The notes below the pieces were generated by a model. The model did not search any database and was not told the origin of the DNA. It was given only the letters and a program-made list of their open reading frames with translations. Both the position numbers and the translations under genes were made by a program. 64,000 nucleotides of DNA from Epilithonimonas sp042695135 (GTDB taxonomy: Bacteria; Bacteroidota; Bacteroidia; Flavobacteriales; Weeksellaceae): positions 1,426,001 to 1,490,000 of the forward strand of contig NZ_CP170547.1 in NCBI RefSeq assembly GCF_042695135.1. The letters are read 5' to 3'. This document shows, piece by piece, positions 1 through 8,126 of this stretch. How positions within the stretch are numbered: the first letter of the stretch is position 1; each line of letters opens with the position of its first letter.

Positions 1-218
1 TAACCTGTGAAAGTTCCGATCTCAAGGATGTTTTTAGGCTTTATCATATTGGAGATGATACTTAGCAGACGACCTTGCAGATAACCGGAGATCATACTGG
101 CGTGTGTGGTTTTCTGATAAGTTTCTTTTCTAAGTTTTTTTAGGATTGCCGGTTCTTCGGAAGCGTTGTCTTCCAGATAGCGGTCCATTTCTTTGTCTAA
201 TTCTTCGAAGTAACTCAT
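1..218 (-). CDS. O-methyltransferase, class I SAM-dependent (N-terminal part, cut by window edge)
   Basis: The window cuts this gene after about 72 codons. The frame opens at an ATG ending at 218 (MSYFEELDKEM...) and stays open to base 1. The visible part has a charged N-terminal helix, the stretch SGYLQGRLLSIISNM, and at the edge the SAM-binding motif I LEIGTFTG. This order is typical of the bacterial caffeoyl-CoA/YrrM-like O-methyltransferase family, which moves a methyl group from SAM to a hydroxyl. The substrate cannot be told from this fragment. It points away from the OmpA gene region and has a repeat element directly upstream (290-378). Confidence 0.8.
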   Translation of the reverse strand, partial: MSYFEELDKEMDRYLEDNASEEPAILKKLRKETYQKTTHASMISGYLQGRLLSIISNMIKPKNILEIGTFTG

Positions 219-289
219 TGGGAGTTCAGAGTTTTTGGTTTAAAGGTCAAAGTTAACTATTTACGACGAAAGTTGTATGAATGTTGAAT

Positions 290-378
290 CTGCAGCCCGG
301 CTTGAACGGAGCTCATTTTTTGTTGCTGGAAAAGCTTCGGCAAAAAATAGCGGGAGTGGAAGACGGATAAAGCTGCCC
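290..378 (-). repeat. Dispersed intergenic repeat, family A, copy 1
   Basis: Read on the reverse strand, this element starts GGGCAGCTTTATCCGTC, continues with a CCCGC-T-rich arm, a variable stem-loop (ATTTTTTG...CAAAAAAT) and ends AGCCGGGCTGCAG. The same outer arms recur at 26132-26212 with a different central hairpin. The ends GCAGC and GCTGC are complementary. It lies between two reverse-strand genes and codes for nothing convincing; a small frame across it is an artefact of the repeat. Confidence 0.8.
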
Positions 379-379
379 A

Positions 380-416
380 AATAAAAAACCTCATCATTTC
401 TGACAAGGTTTATTTT
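380..416 (-). terminator. Rho-independent terminator of the OmpA-family gene
   Basis: On the reverse strand the stem AAACCTTGTCA pairs with TGATGAGGTTT (two G-T pairs) around a GAAA loop and is followed by a T run. It lies 40-80 bases after the stop of the OmpA-family lipoprotein gene. Confidence 0.65.
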
Positions 417-457
417 ATGAACTTTGAATGAATCAATTATCATTCATCATTTATCAT

Positions 458-1294
458 TTATTTCTTAACCGGCGCAATGTCCATCAATTTCATGAACTCA
501 TCCAGCTTTGGCATAATGATGATCTCCGTTCTACGGTTTTCGCCACGTCCGGAAACTGATGCGTTGGTTGTTTTAGGATTGTATTCCGATCTACCGCCAG
601 CTGTGATTCTGTTAGGATTCACGCCAAATTGGTTTTGTAGAACTTTTGCCACCGCAGTTGCTCTAAGTGCAGAAAGATCCCAGTTGTCTTTTGGCGCAGT
701 AGCACTTGTAAGAGGTGTATTATCAGTATTACCCTCGATTAAAACACTGTAAGTATCATAATCGTTGATCACTTTGGCAACTTTAGCCAAGACGTCTGCG
801 GCAGCCGGCTGGATATCATATTTACCAACCTGATAAAGCATTTTGTCTGATAATGAGATCAATACAACACCTTTCAGAACTTTCACATCTACATCCTGGT
901 CTGCGATGTTGTCAAGAGAACGTTTCAGCTTGTTGGATAAAGCGAGGTTCAAACTGTCGTTTTTGCTTTTTCCGGAGATCAATTGCTTGATGTAAGAATT
1001 GGAAGCGTTGATCTCACCAACCAGTTTATCAATATTTGCAGAACCTTTTCCTGCGTTGGAGAGACAAGCGTCAAGACTGGATTTCAGGGCGTTGTTTTGA
1101 CCCATAAGCAGATCATTTTGTCCTTTAAGAGAAGAGTTTTCACCTTTCAGATCCTGAATTTGTCTTAATTTTTCGCCTGCGTCTGTAATACACTGTTGAT
1201 AGTTCAGATTAAGGGCGTCGAATTGTTTTTTGCTGACACAAGAGGTAAGGGAAAGTCCCATTACGGCGATTGTCAGAATTTTAAATAATTTCAT
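458..1294 (-). CDS. OmpA-family peptidoglycan-binding outer membrane lipoprotein
   Basis: 278 residues. The N-terminus is a lipoprotein signal with lipobox LTSC (Cys about 19), so the protein should be anchored in a membrane facing the periplasm. Residues 20-125 are Gln/Asn/Leu-rich and predicted helical or coiled coil (repeats such as LKGQNDLLMGQNNALKSS). Residues 145-270 form an OmpA C-terminal domain with LIEGNTDN, NWDLSALRATAVAKVL and GRGENRRTEI, the regions that bind diaminopimelate of peptidoglycan. The likely role is tethering the outer membrane to the cell wall. It is a monocistronic unit with its own terminator. The family call is firm; no more specific name is justified. Confidence 0.93.
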   Translation of the reverse strand: MKLFKILTIAVMGLSLTSCVSKKQFDALNLNYQQCITDAGEKLRQIQDLKGENSSLKGQNDLLMGQNNALKSSLDACLSNAGKGSANIDKLVGEINASNSYIKQLISGKSKNDSLNLALSNKLKRSLDNIADQDVDVKVLKGVVLISLSDKMLYQVGKYDIQPAAADVLAKVAKVINDYDTYSVLIEGNTDNTPLTSATAPKDNWDLSALRATAVAKVLQNQFGVNPNRITAGGRSEYNPKTTNASVSGRGENRRTEIIIMPKLDEFMKLMDIAPVKK

Positions 1295-1484
1295 AAGTAT
1301 ATATTTATTGTTTTTTTATTGGTCTTATGCAATCGCTAAAATGTTATTGTTAAATATACAAAATTACAAGATCGCGATTTCATGTGTAAATAATTTATTT
1401 GTTTTAAGTTTTTATGATTTCGCAAATATCTGTTATCCTGTAATTGCTTGTCTTAGTCGTTTCAAAAGTAAGAATTAATAAACG

Positions 1485-1492
1485 TATATTTG
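1485..1492 (+). promoter_or_regulatory. Bacteroidetes -7 promoter box upstream of tilS
   Basis: TATATTTG fits the Bacteroidetes -7 consensus TAnnTTTG exactly and lies 31 bases before the proposed GTG start of tilS. No clean -33 TTTG is seen. Confidence 0.5.
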
Positions 1493-1523
1493 TGTTTATA
1501 ACTTAATATTTCGTTATAAAATT

Positions 1524-2816
1524 GTGTTAAGTCTCTTAAAATTTCAAAACGTTCTTGAGCAATTACAACCTCAGTTGCAGCAAAAAACATACCTTTTAGC
1601 AGTAAGTGGAGGTGTTGATTCTATGGTTTTGGCCGATTTGTTTCAGGTTTTGGATTTTAAATTTGAGATTGCACATATCAACTATCATCTTCGTAATGAG
1701 GATTCTAACCTGGATCAGAAGCTGGTTTCAGATTTTTGTCATAAACACAAAATTCCTTTTCATTTGTATGAGGTCTCAGAGAAAGATAACAAACCGGAAA
1801 ATTCTATTCAGAATTGGGCGAGAGAATTGCGTTACCGGTTTTTTCGGAAAATCCAAAAAGAGCAAAATCTCGAATATATTGTAACGGCGCATCATCTCAA
1901 CGATCAGCTGGAGACGTTTATTATTAATCTTTCCAAAGCTTCAGGCATAAAAGGTTTGAGTGGAATTCCAGCGAATGAAAATAATATCATTCGCCCGCTT
2001 CTCAGTTTTTCTAAGGATGAAATTTATGAATTTGCAAAAGAGAATAAAATTGAATTCCGGGAAGATAAATCCAATCAGAAAACCGATTATCTAAGGAATA
2101 AAGTTCGACACAATGTTGTTCCGGAATTAGAAAAAATCAATGCTAATTTCCTTCAGAATTTTTCAAAAAGTATGGAGATTCTGAATCAGACTAAAGATGT
2201 TCTGAATGATTTGATTAATGAAAAAATTAATGGTTTTGAGTTGAATGTTGAAACCGGACAAACAATTATTGATAAAGAAAAATTCTCTAAAGAATCAGAT
2301 TTACTTCGTTTTGAAATATTGAAAAGATACGGTTTTACAGATGAAAAAGAAATGAAGAAGATCTTTACAGCGCAGACTGGAAGTGTTTTTTATGTAGGTA
2401 ATTTTCAATTAATCATCAACAGAAATGAATTGATTTTAGCACCAAAGTATGATTTTACTAAGGTTGAAGAAATCTTTCTTGAAATTAATGAAAATGAAAT
2501 ATTGATTCCCGAACACATTAAAAAAGAAATTAAACCGTTTGGAAATTGCAATTGGAAAATCGACCAAAATAAAATCGAATTACCTCTCAAGTTGAGAAAA
2601 AAAAGAGAAGGAGATATATTTTTCCCTATCGGGATGATTGGCAAAAAGAAAGTCTCTAAGTTTTTTAAGGATGAAAAATTGTCTATTTTAGCCAAGCAAA
2701 AAATCTGGCTTCTTTGTGATGCTAATGAGCAGATTATCGGGATTTTACCTTTACGGCAAGATGGAAGGTTTGAATCAATTGATAATTTTGAGACAGAATT
2801 AATTTTAAAAATATAA
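1524..2816 (+). CDS. tilS: tRNA(Ile)-lysidine synthase
   Basis: 430 residues. The enzyme attaches lysine to C34 of the CAU-anticodon tRNA-Ile with ATP, which changes its decoding from AUG to AUA. The PP-loop ATPase motif LAVSGGVDSMVLAD is at residues 25-38. Further family motifs are the IVTAHHLNDQLETF stretch and LRNKVRHNVVP. A C-terminal TilS substrate-binding domain follows (REGDIFFP..., KVSKFFKDEK). The start is a GTG at 1524; no ATG lies in frame upstream of the conserved N-terminus, and the family usually begins close to this point. It stands alone between the divergent OmpA-family gene and dsbD. Confidence 0.95.
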   Translation: MLSLLKFQNVLEQLQPQLQQKTYLLAVSGGVDSMVLADLFQVLDFKFEIAHINYHLRNEDSNLDQKLVSDFCHKHKIPFHLYEVSEKDNKPENSIQNWARELRYRFFRKIQKEQNLEYIVTAHHLNDQLETFIINLSKASGIKGLSGIPANENNIIRPLLSFSKDEIYEFAKENKIEFREDKSNQKTDYLRNKVRHNVVPELEKINANFLQNFSKSMEILNQTKDVLNDLINEKINGFELNVETGQTIIDKEKFSKESDLLRFEILKRYGFTDEKEMKKIFTAQTGSVFYVGNFQLIINRNELILAPKYDFTKVEEIFLEINENEILIPEHIKKEIKPFGNCNWKIDQNKIELPLKLRKKREGDIFFPIGMIGKKKVSKFFKDEKLSILAKQKIWLLCDANEQIIGILPLRQDGRFESIDNFETELILKI

Positions 2817-2820
2817 TATT

Positions 2821-2900
2821 AAACCACAAAGAGCACAAGGATTTCACTAAGCGCACAAAGTTGTGTCCTTTGTGCAAAAAACTTTGTGAACATTGTGGTT
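2821..2900. repeat. Intergenic palindromic repeat (ACCACAAAG type)
   Basis: Outer arms AACCACAA (2822-2829) and TTGTGGTT (2893-2900) are complementary. The inside is made of degenerate units GCACAAAG / CTTTGTGC that also pair. This kind of imperfect palindrome built from CACAAAG units is widespread between genes in Bacteroidetes. It lies between tilS and dsbD; a partial relative (accacaaaagac) follows dsbD near 4995. Confidence 0.7.
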
Positions 2901-2920
2901 AATAAATAAATAAATTAAAA

Positions 2921-4963
2921 ATGAAAGATCCAAAACTAGTGTTATCTACACTTTTTATATTTATAATTACAATCTTCAACGCCCAAATTAAAAATCCTGT
3001 CAAGTTCAAGTTTGATATGGTTTCTGTTGGAAAAGACGAATATGAAGCCGTATTGACCGGAACAATTGAAGACAAATGGCACATCTATTCCAAAGATCTG
3101 CCGCCGGATTCCGGGATTCCGACCGAATTTAAAATAAGTTCAAAAGACGGTATTCAATTGATTGGGAAAGTGACAGAAGTTGGTAAAAAGCATGATGAAT
3201 TTTCCGAGGCTTTCGGTGCTCAGATCGTTTATTATTCCGACCAAGTGGTTTTCAAGCAGAAGTTCAAACCAAAAGATCCGTCGAAGCTATCAACAATCAC
3301 AGCTGAAATTATGTATCAAACCTGTAACGATAGGGTTTGTCTGGCTCCAAATACTTTGGAATTCGAAAAGCAAATTACAGCTACTTCAAGCTCTGAAACT
3401 AAAATTACGGAAACTAAAACTGGCGGAGCAGATAGTATTTCTGTTCCGGTTCCAGAATCAAAAACAACGGTCGCAACGGTTTCTACATCAAATACTGAAA
3501 AACAGGAAGGTTTAAGAATCAAATCTTTGGACTTCAAAAATCCTTTGACCAATTGCGGAACTGTTCAGCAGAAACCAAATGATGACAATTGGCTGGTTCT
3601 TGGACTTGGTTTCCTTGGTGGATTGATTGCATTGCTTACGCCGTGCGTTTTTCCGATGATTCCGTTGACGGTTTCATTCTTTACAAAAGGAAATAAAAAC
3701 AAGGCAAAAGGAAAACGAGATGCGTTTATTTACGGGTTTTTCATTTTGTTGATTTTCGTTTTATTGAGTATTCCGTTTCATATTATTGATGGAATTTCGG
3801 GTAATATTTTTAATCAGATCTCGACCAACATCTGGCTCAATTTATTCTTTTTTGCCATATTTTTATTCTTTGCTTTGAGCTTTTTCGGCTATTACGAGAT
3901 CACATTGCCAAGCTGGATTGCAAACAAATCTTCCAAAGCTGAGGAAGCCGGCGGATTGATCGGGATTTTCTTTATGGCTTTGACCTTGGTTATCGTTTCA
4001 TTCTCCTGTACAGGTCCCATTTTGGGAAGTTTACTCGGAGGAGTTGTTGCCGGAGCGACAAATGTTCCAACACTTTTGACCTTCGCTTTGGGTGGATTCG
4101 GATTAGCCTGGGCATTGGTTTTCGGATTGTTGGCGTTGTTTCCACAAGCACTTCAAAGTCTGCCAAAATCTGGAGGCTGGATGAATACTGTGAAAGTTGT
4201 TCTTGGTTTCATCGAGTTGGCTTTGGCTTTAAAGTTCCTTTCAAAAGCAGATCTGGTTTCCAAAACATTCTTGTTGAAAAGAGAACTTTTCATTGGACTT
4301 TGGATTATCATTGCAATTGGATTGGTTATTTATCTTTTCGGAAAAATAAGATTTCCTCACGATGACAAAAAACCGAAAATTAGCTTAGGAAGAAGGATTC
4401 TAGGCGTTTTTGGGATTGTGTTTGTCGGATATTTAATTCAGGGATTGATTCCTTCCGAGAAACCAAAATTGCAATTGTTGAGCGGAATTTTACCACCCCT
4501 TAATGTCAGCTATTTCCACAAAGAATCAGACGGAATATTAGGATTAAAACCTTATCACAATTATTTCGAAGCGATAGAAGCGGCAAAGACAGAAAACAAG
4601 CCTGTTTTGATAGATTTCACAGGATACGGTTGTGAGAATTGCCGAAAAATGGAGGAATTTGTCTGGAGTCAGGATGATATTTTGCCGATGATTCAGAATG
4701 ATGTGATTTTGGCTTCGGTTTATGTAGATGATAAAGAGGAACTGCCAGAAAATGAACAGGTTAAAATTGATATGGGCGAAGGTCAAATGAAAAAGATCAA
4801 AACTATTGGTGATAAATGGAGCCTATTCCAACAGGTTAATTTCAACAATAATTCCCAGCCGCACTATGTTTTGGTAACGCCGGATCAGAAAGTGATCAAC
4901 ATTCCTGTTTTCGGGATATATGCCCAAAGAAGAGTTCAAAAAGTTCCTGAAATGTGGCATTGA
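2921..4963 (+). CDS. dsbD: Protein-disulfide reductase DsbD (thiol:disulfide interchange)
   Basis: 680 residues. It carries electrons from cytoplasmic thioredoxin across the inner membrane to periplasmic thiol proteins. A signal peptide (1-21) precedes a DsbD alpha-type immunoglobulin-like domain (residues 25-150) with Cys-containing TCNDRVCLAP. A low-complexity Ser/Thr linker follows. The membrane domain (225-520) has CVFPMIPL in its first helix and FSCTGPILG in a later one, the redox Cys pair. The C-terminal thioredoxin-like domain has GYGCENCRKME at about 569-577 (CxxC). The layout is the complete three-domain DsbD. It lies downstream of tilS across a repeat element, so co-transcription is uncertain. 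Confidence 0.95.
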   Translation: MKDPKLVLSTLFIFIITIFNAQIKNPVKFKFDMVSVGKDEYEAVLTGTIEDKWHIYSKDLPPDSGIPTEFKISSKDGIQLIGKVTEVGKKHDEFSEAFGAQIVYYSDQVVFKQKFKPKDPSKLSTITAEIMYQTCNDRVCLAPNTLEFEKQITATSSSETKITETKTGGADSISVPVPESKTTVATVSTSNTEKQEGLRIKSLDFKNPLTNCGTVQQKPNDDNWLVLGLGFLGGLIALLTPCVFPMIPLTVSFFTKGNKNKAKGKRDAFIYGFFILLIFVLLSIPFHIIDGISGNIFNQISTNIWLNLFFFAIFLFFALSFFGYYEITLPSWIANKSSKAEEAGGLIGIFFMALTLVIVSFSCTGPILGSLLGGVVAGATNVPTLLTFALGGFGLAWALVFGLLALFPQALQSLPKSGGWMNTVKVVLGFIELALALKFLSKADLVSKTFLLKRELFIGLWIIIAIGLVIYLFGKIRFPHDDKKPKISLGRRILGVFGIVFVGYLIQGLIPSEKPKLQLLSGILPPLNVSYFHKESDGILGLKPYHNYFEAIEAAKTENKPVLIDFTGYGCENCRKMEEFVWSQDDILPMIQNDVILASVYVDDKEELPENEQVKIDMGEGQMKKIKTIGDKWSLFQQVNFNNNSQPHYVLVTPDQKVINIPVFGIYAQRRVQKVPEMWH

Positions 4964-5077
4964 TTTTTATAAGAATAAGTAAAGAATTTTTAAAACCACA
5001 AAAGACAAAAAAGAATAAATTGATTTAAGTATAAAAAAATATTTTTAACTTTTGTAGTTAAATAAAACAATAACAAT

Positions 5078-5515
5078 ATGGATTTTAGAGACGCTAAAAT
5101 AGAAGATATCAAACAGATGCAATTGGTTCGCAATTCTGTAAAAGAGAATAAATTATCGGACCCAAATCTAATAAAAGACGAAGATTACGAAGCTTTTTTA
5201 ACCAACAAAGGAAAAGGATGGGTTTGCGAGATCAAAGGTCAGATTGTTGGCTTTGCTGTCATAGATACAGTAGAAAATAACGTCTGGGCACTGTTTGTGG
5301 CTCCAAGATATGAAGATCAGGGCATAGGAAAACAACTGCATAATATGATGCTGAACTGGTATTTCCAGCAAACCAAAACACCTGTCTGGCTGGGAACGGC
5401 ACCCAACACAAGAGCAGAAAAATTCTACCGTTTAGCCGAATGGAAAGAAGTTGGAAAACACGGTAAAAATGAAATCAAATTCGAGATGACTTATGATCAA
5501 TGGATGAATTCGTAA
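5078..5515 (+). CDS. GNAT family N-acetyltransferase
   Basis: 145 residues, the full length of a single GNAT domain. It starts MDFRDAKIEDIKQMQLVRNSV. The acetyl-CoA-binding motif A is seen in VWALFVAPRYEDQGIGKQLHNMM (Q/R-x-x-G-I-G-K core), and motif B lies in WLGTAPNTRAEKFYRLAEWKEVG. Members transfer an acetyl group from acetyl-CoA to an amine. The substrate is unknown and the neighbours (dsbD, exbD) give no hint. Confidence 0.9.
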   Translation: MDFRDAKIEDIKQMQLVRNSVKENKLSDPNLIKDEDYEAFLTNKGKGWVCEIKGQIVGFAVIDTVENNVWALFVAPRYEDQGIGKQLHNMMLNWYFQQTKTPVWLGTAPNTRAEKFYRLAEWKEVGKHGKNEIKFEMTYDQWMNS

Positions 5516-5641
5516 TTCTGTGAATAGTAATTTTATATATAATTGAAATAATAGGTACAAAATTTGTATTCAAAAATCCATAATGATGACAAATCGTTAT
5601 GTATTTCTTGTTTTCAATACTAACTATTAAATTTTAAAGCT

Positions 5642-6160
5642 ATGGCCGAAATTCAAATCAAAGAGCAATCTAACGGAAAGAAAACCCAAAACAAAAAACC
5701 AATCCGCGTGGATATGACGCCAATGGTGGATCTGGGATTTTTACTGATCACTTTTTTTATGTTCACTACCAATTTTTCAAAACCGAATGTTATGGATGTC
5801 GGATTGCCGGCAAAAGGTCCTCATCCGCCAACTGACATTAATATCAAAAATCAAATCACATTTATTTTAGGAAAAGATGGGCGTGTATTTTATTATCAGG
5901 ATGAAAAGAAAAATCTAAATGATAAAAGTTTGACAGAAGTTTCTTTCGACAAATTTCAAGTGGCAAAAACTATCGAGGCAGCAAAGGCAAATGCTATAGA
6001 TGAAAAAAAATTTACTGTCATCATAAAACCGGCGGACGATTCCCAATACAAAACAATGGTCGATATGCTGGATGAACTGGCAATCACAAAATCAGAACGT
6101 TACGGAATCTCCGAACTCAACGATAAAGAAAAAGAATTGTACGAAAGTAGAATTCAGTAA
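5642..6160 (+). CDS. exbD: ExbD/TolR family biopolymer transport protein
   Basis: 172 residues. A Lys/Gln-rich cytoplasmic tail (1-25) precedes one transmembrane helix with the family signature VDMTPMVDLGFLLITFFMF; the Asp in MVDLGF is the conserved proton-linked residue. A periplasmic domain follows. ExbD works with ExbB and TonB to energise outer-membrane receptors. No exbB or tonB gene is adjacent, so this is a stand-alone copy. The periplasmic part (VSFDKFQVAKTIEAAKAN... KPADDSQYKTMVDMLDEL) is typical of Flavobacteriia. A strong terminator follows. Confidence 0.92.
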   Translation: MAEIQIKEQSNGKKTQNKKPIRVDMTPMVDLGFLLITFFMFTTNFSKPNVMDVGLPAKGPHPPTDINIKNQITFILGKDGRVFYYQDEKKNLNDKSLTEVSFDKFQVAKTIEAAKANAIDEKKFTVIIKPADDSQYKTMVDMLDELAITKSERYGISELNDKEKELYESRIQ

Positions 6161-6181
6161 AAATTAAAGAATATTTTATAA

Positions 6182-6208
6182 AGAGTGTCTGCCAGACGCT
6201 CTTTTTTA
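6182..6208 (+). terminator. Rho-independent terminator after exbD
   Basis: Inverted repeat AGAGTGTCT / AGACGCTCT with a short loop, followed by six T. It lies 20 bases after the exbD stop. Confidence 0.8.
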
Positions 6209-6233
6209 TTTATTTTAGAAGAAAATTTAACCA

Positions 6234-6731
6234 ATGAAAAAACTTTTCCTGATTATTATTTTACTCTCAATTATTTCCTGCAAAAAATCTGCAGAAACCA
6301 ATGTTTCTAGAATTGACAGTTCAAAAATAATCGACTCTATCAATATTGCAAGAACAAAAATTAATGACAGTATTTTGAGTCACGACCGTTTCAAAGATTT
6401 GGAAGGAACTCACATTTTGAAGCACGATATGATAGAAGGAGAAGGGAAAGTGACATTTTTAAAAATTGGCCGCGATCAATATAAAATATCAGGCAATAAC
6501 TCGGTGGGAAAGAACTTTGTTGATATTGAAGGAACTGCGAAAATGACGTCTGCAAAAAATCTTAAATTCGAAGGAACTATCACCCAAAGTATTTTAGATT
6601 ATGACAATGGAAAACAGGATGTCAGAAAAGGCAAGAAAAACTTTTCTACAAAAGATGGTGGAAAAACTTTCAAACTTCACGAATCTATTAATCATTCGGG
6701 TTTTTCTGACGGAATTATAATTAAATTTTAA
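6234..6731 (+). CDS. Putative lipoprotein of unknown function
   Basis: 165 residues. The signal MKKLFLIIILLSIISCKK carries a lipobox with Cys at 16. The mature part is hydrophilic and probably beta-rich (VTFLKIGRDQYKISGNNSVG, FVDIEGTAKMTSAKNLKFEG). It contains no enzyme motif I recognise. Its stop lies one base before the alpha/beta hydrolase start, so 6234-7885 is probably one operon of three genes that begins after the exbD terminator. A lipid-anchored periplasmic or surface protein is likely. Confidence 0.8.
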   Translation: MKKLFLIIILLSIISCKKSAETNVSRIDSSKIIDSINIARTKINDSILSHDRFKDLEGTHILKHDMIEGEGKVTFLKIGRDQYKISGNNSVGKNFVDIEGTAKMTSAKNLKFEGTITQSILDYDNGKQDVRKGKKNFSTKDGGKTFKLHESINHSGFSDGIIIKF

Positions 6732-6732
6732 A

Positions 6733-7518
6733 ATGATGCTCAACTACGAAATTGAAGGAAACGGACAGGAAACTTTGGTTTTACTCCACGGATTTATGGA
6801 AAATCTCTCCATTTGGGATGATATGAAGCCATTTCTCTCCGAGAAATTCCAATTAATAAAAATCGATTTGCCGGGCTTCGGAAAGTCAAAAGTCATTGCA
6901 GAAATCCAGACGATGGAACTGATGGCAGATGAAGTGAAAAAAGTAACGGATCATTTGAAGTTAAGCCAGTTTCATTTGCTGGGACATTCTATGGGCGGCT
7001 ATATTTCTTTAGCTTTTGCAGAAAAATATCCTGAGAACCTGAAATCCTTCACCTTATTTTTCTCAACCTATTTTGCCGATGACGAGGAGAAGAAGAAAAC
7101 CAGGACCAAAGGCCTCAGAATCATCAAAGAGAATTTCCGTGCTTTCGCAAACGCCGGGATCCCTAATCTTTTCAACCCAAACGAACACGATATTCTGGAA
7201 TCTAAAATAAAACTGGCAAAAGAAGTGGCTTACACATCGTCCGTAGAAGGCGTTCTCGCTTCACAAAAAGGAATGATAGAACGTCCTGACAGATCCGGGG
7301 TTTTAGAAAACTTCGAAGGGAAAATTCTGGTTTTATCCGGCAAGCACGATTCGGCCGTCAACTCAGAAAAAACGATTAAAAATCTTCCTGATAATACCAA
7401 CATCAAATCCTACGTTCTGGATTGCGGACACAACGGCCATTGGGAAAAACCCGAAGTATGCGCTGCGATCATCAACACAGAACTATTACATCATTTACCA
7501 AAAAAATTCGTACTCTAA
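6733..7518 (+). CDS. Alpha/beta hydrolase fold protein
   Basis: 261 residues. The oxyanion-hole region VLLHGFME is at 17-24. The nucleophile elbow GHSMGG is near 84-89, with Ser as nucleophile. Asp in VLSGKHDSAV and His in LDCGHNGHWEKP complete a Ser-Asp-His triad. The size and cap are those of small-ester or lactone hydrolases; the exact substrate cannot be assigned. Two ATG codons stand in tandem at 6733 and 6736; either could start translation. It is tightly linked to the lipoprotein upstream and the DUF1304 gene downstream (one-base gaps). Confidence 0.9.
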   Translation: MMLNYEIEGNGQETLVLLHGFMENLSIWDDMKPFLSEKFQLIKIDLPGFGKSKVIAEIQTMELMADEVKKVTDHLKLSQFHLLGHSMGGYISLAFAEKYPENLKSFTLFFSTYFADDEEKKKTRTKGLRIIKENFRAFANAGIPNLFNPNEHDILESKIKLAKEVAYTSSVEGVLASQKGMIERPDRSGVLENFEGKILVLSGKHDSAVNSEKTIKNLPDNTNIKSYVLDCGHNGHWEKPEVCAAIINTELLHHLPKKFVL

Positions 7519-7519
7519 A

Positions 7520-7885
7520 ATGGAAATTATCTCAAAAACACTTACCGCAATCGTTGCATTAGAACACCTTTACATCCTTTATATGGAAATGTTTGCGTGG
7601 GAAACGCTCGGCAAAAAAACCTTCAGAGCCTCACTTGCAGACGATCTCTTCAAACCAACCAAAAAACTCGCTGCCAATCAGGGTCTTTACAACGGATTTC
7701 TCTCGGCAGGACTCATTTGGAGTCTCTTTATTTGTGACCAGATTTGGGCAAAAAATGTAGCAGTATTTTTTCTTGGATGCGTGATTGTTGCAGGGATTTA
7801 CGGTGCAATTTCAGCCTCTAGAAAAATATTTTTCGTTCAGGCTTTGCCGGCGATTATCGCGTTGATTTTCGTTTTGCTGAGATAA
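7520..7885 (+). CDS. DUF1304 family integral membrane protein
   Basis: 121 residues with four predicted transmembrane helices (about 3-25, 51-70, 77-97 and 101-120). The stretches VALEHLYILYMEMFAW and NQGLYNGFLSAGL are hallmarks of DUF1304, a small four-helix membrane family of unknown biochemical role. It is the last gene of the 6234-7885 unit and is followed by a dispersed repeat that separates it from the convergent nrnA gene. Confidence 0.88.
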   Translation: MEIISKTLTAIVALEHLYILYMEMFAWETLGKKTFRASLADDLFKPTKKLAANQGLYNGFLSAGLIWSLFICDQIWAKNVAVFFLGCVIVAGIYGAISASRKIFFVQALPAIIALIFVLLR

Positions 7886-7894
7886 GTTTTCAGT

Positions 7895-8011
7895 AGCTGT
7901 TTCCCGCTGTCCACTATATCTTTTTTGCCATTGCGAACGACGGTAAGATATTGATCGATGCTTTTCAGCGCAATGACAAAAAAGGATGCCGTTCCCATCG
8001 GGGCTATGGGC
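7895..8011 (+). repeat. Dispersed intergenic repeat, family B, copy 1
   Basis: It begins AGCTGTTTCCCGCTGTCC, then ACTATATCTTTTTT, then a stem-loop bounded by CATTGCG and CGCAATG, then AAAAAAGGATGCCGTTCCC and GGGGCTATGGGC. An inverted copy with the same arms and a different loop lies at 50420-50535. Both copies sit between convergent genes. The small frames across it are not genes. Confidence 0.85.
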
Positions 8012-8052
8012 TTTCTGGGAATCAGATTTTCCCAATATAAAAACAAATATTT

Positions 8053-8102
8053 GTCATTCCGTAGGAATCTCGACAGCCTTGTTTAGATTCCTACGGAATG
8101 AC
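8053..8102. repeat. 18-bp perfect inverted repeat between convergent genes
   Basis: GTCATTCCGTAGGAATCT at 8053-8070 is perfectly complementary to 8085-8102 with a 14-base loop. It stands next to repeat B1 and before the stop of nrnA. It may act as a bidirectional terminator, although the T run is short (ATATT). A related but weaker GTCATTC hairpin follows dapD at 23951. Confidence 0.8.
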
Positions 8103-8126
8103 AATATTATGCTTAAAGAATTATGA

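Noticed and set aside
261..443. 60-residue frame on the reverse strand
   Set aside because: It covers repeat A1 and its translation is a by-product of the repeat arms.
7811..8046. Two overlapping reverse frames of about 70 residues
   Set aside because: Both lie in repeat B1 and the end of the DUF1304 gene.
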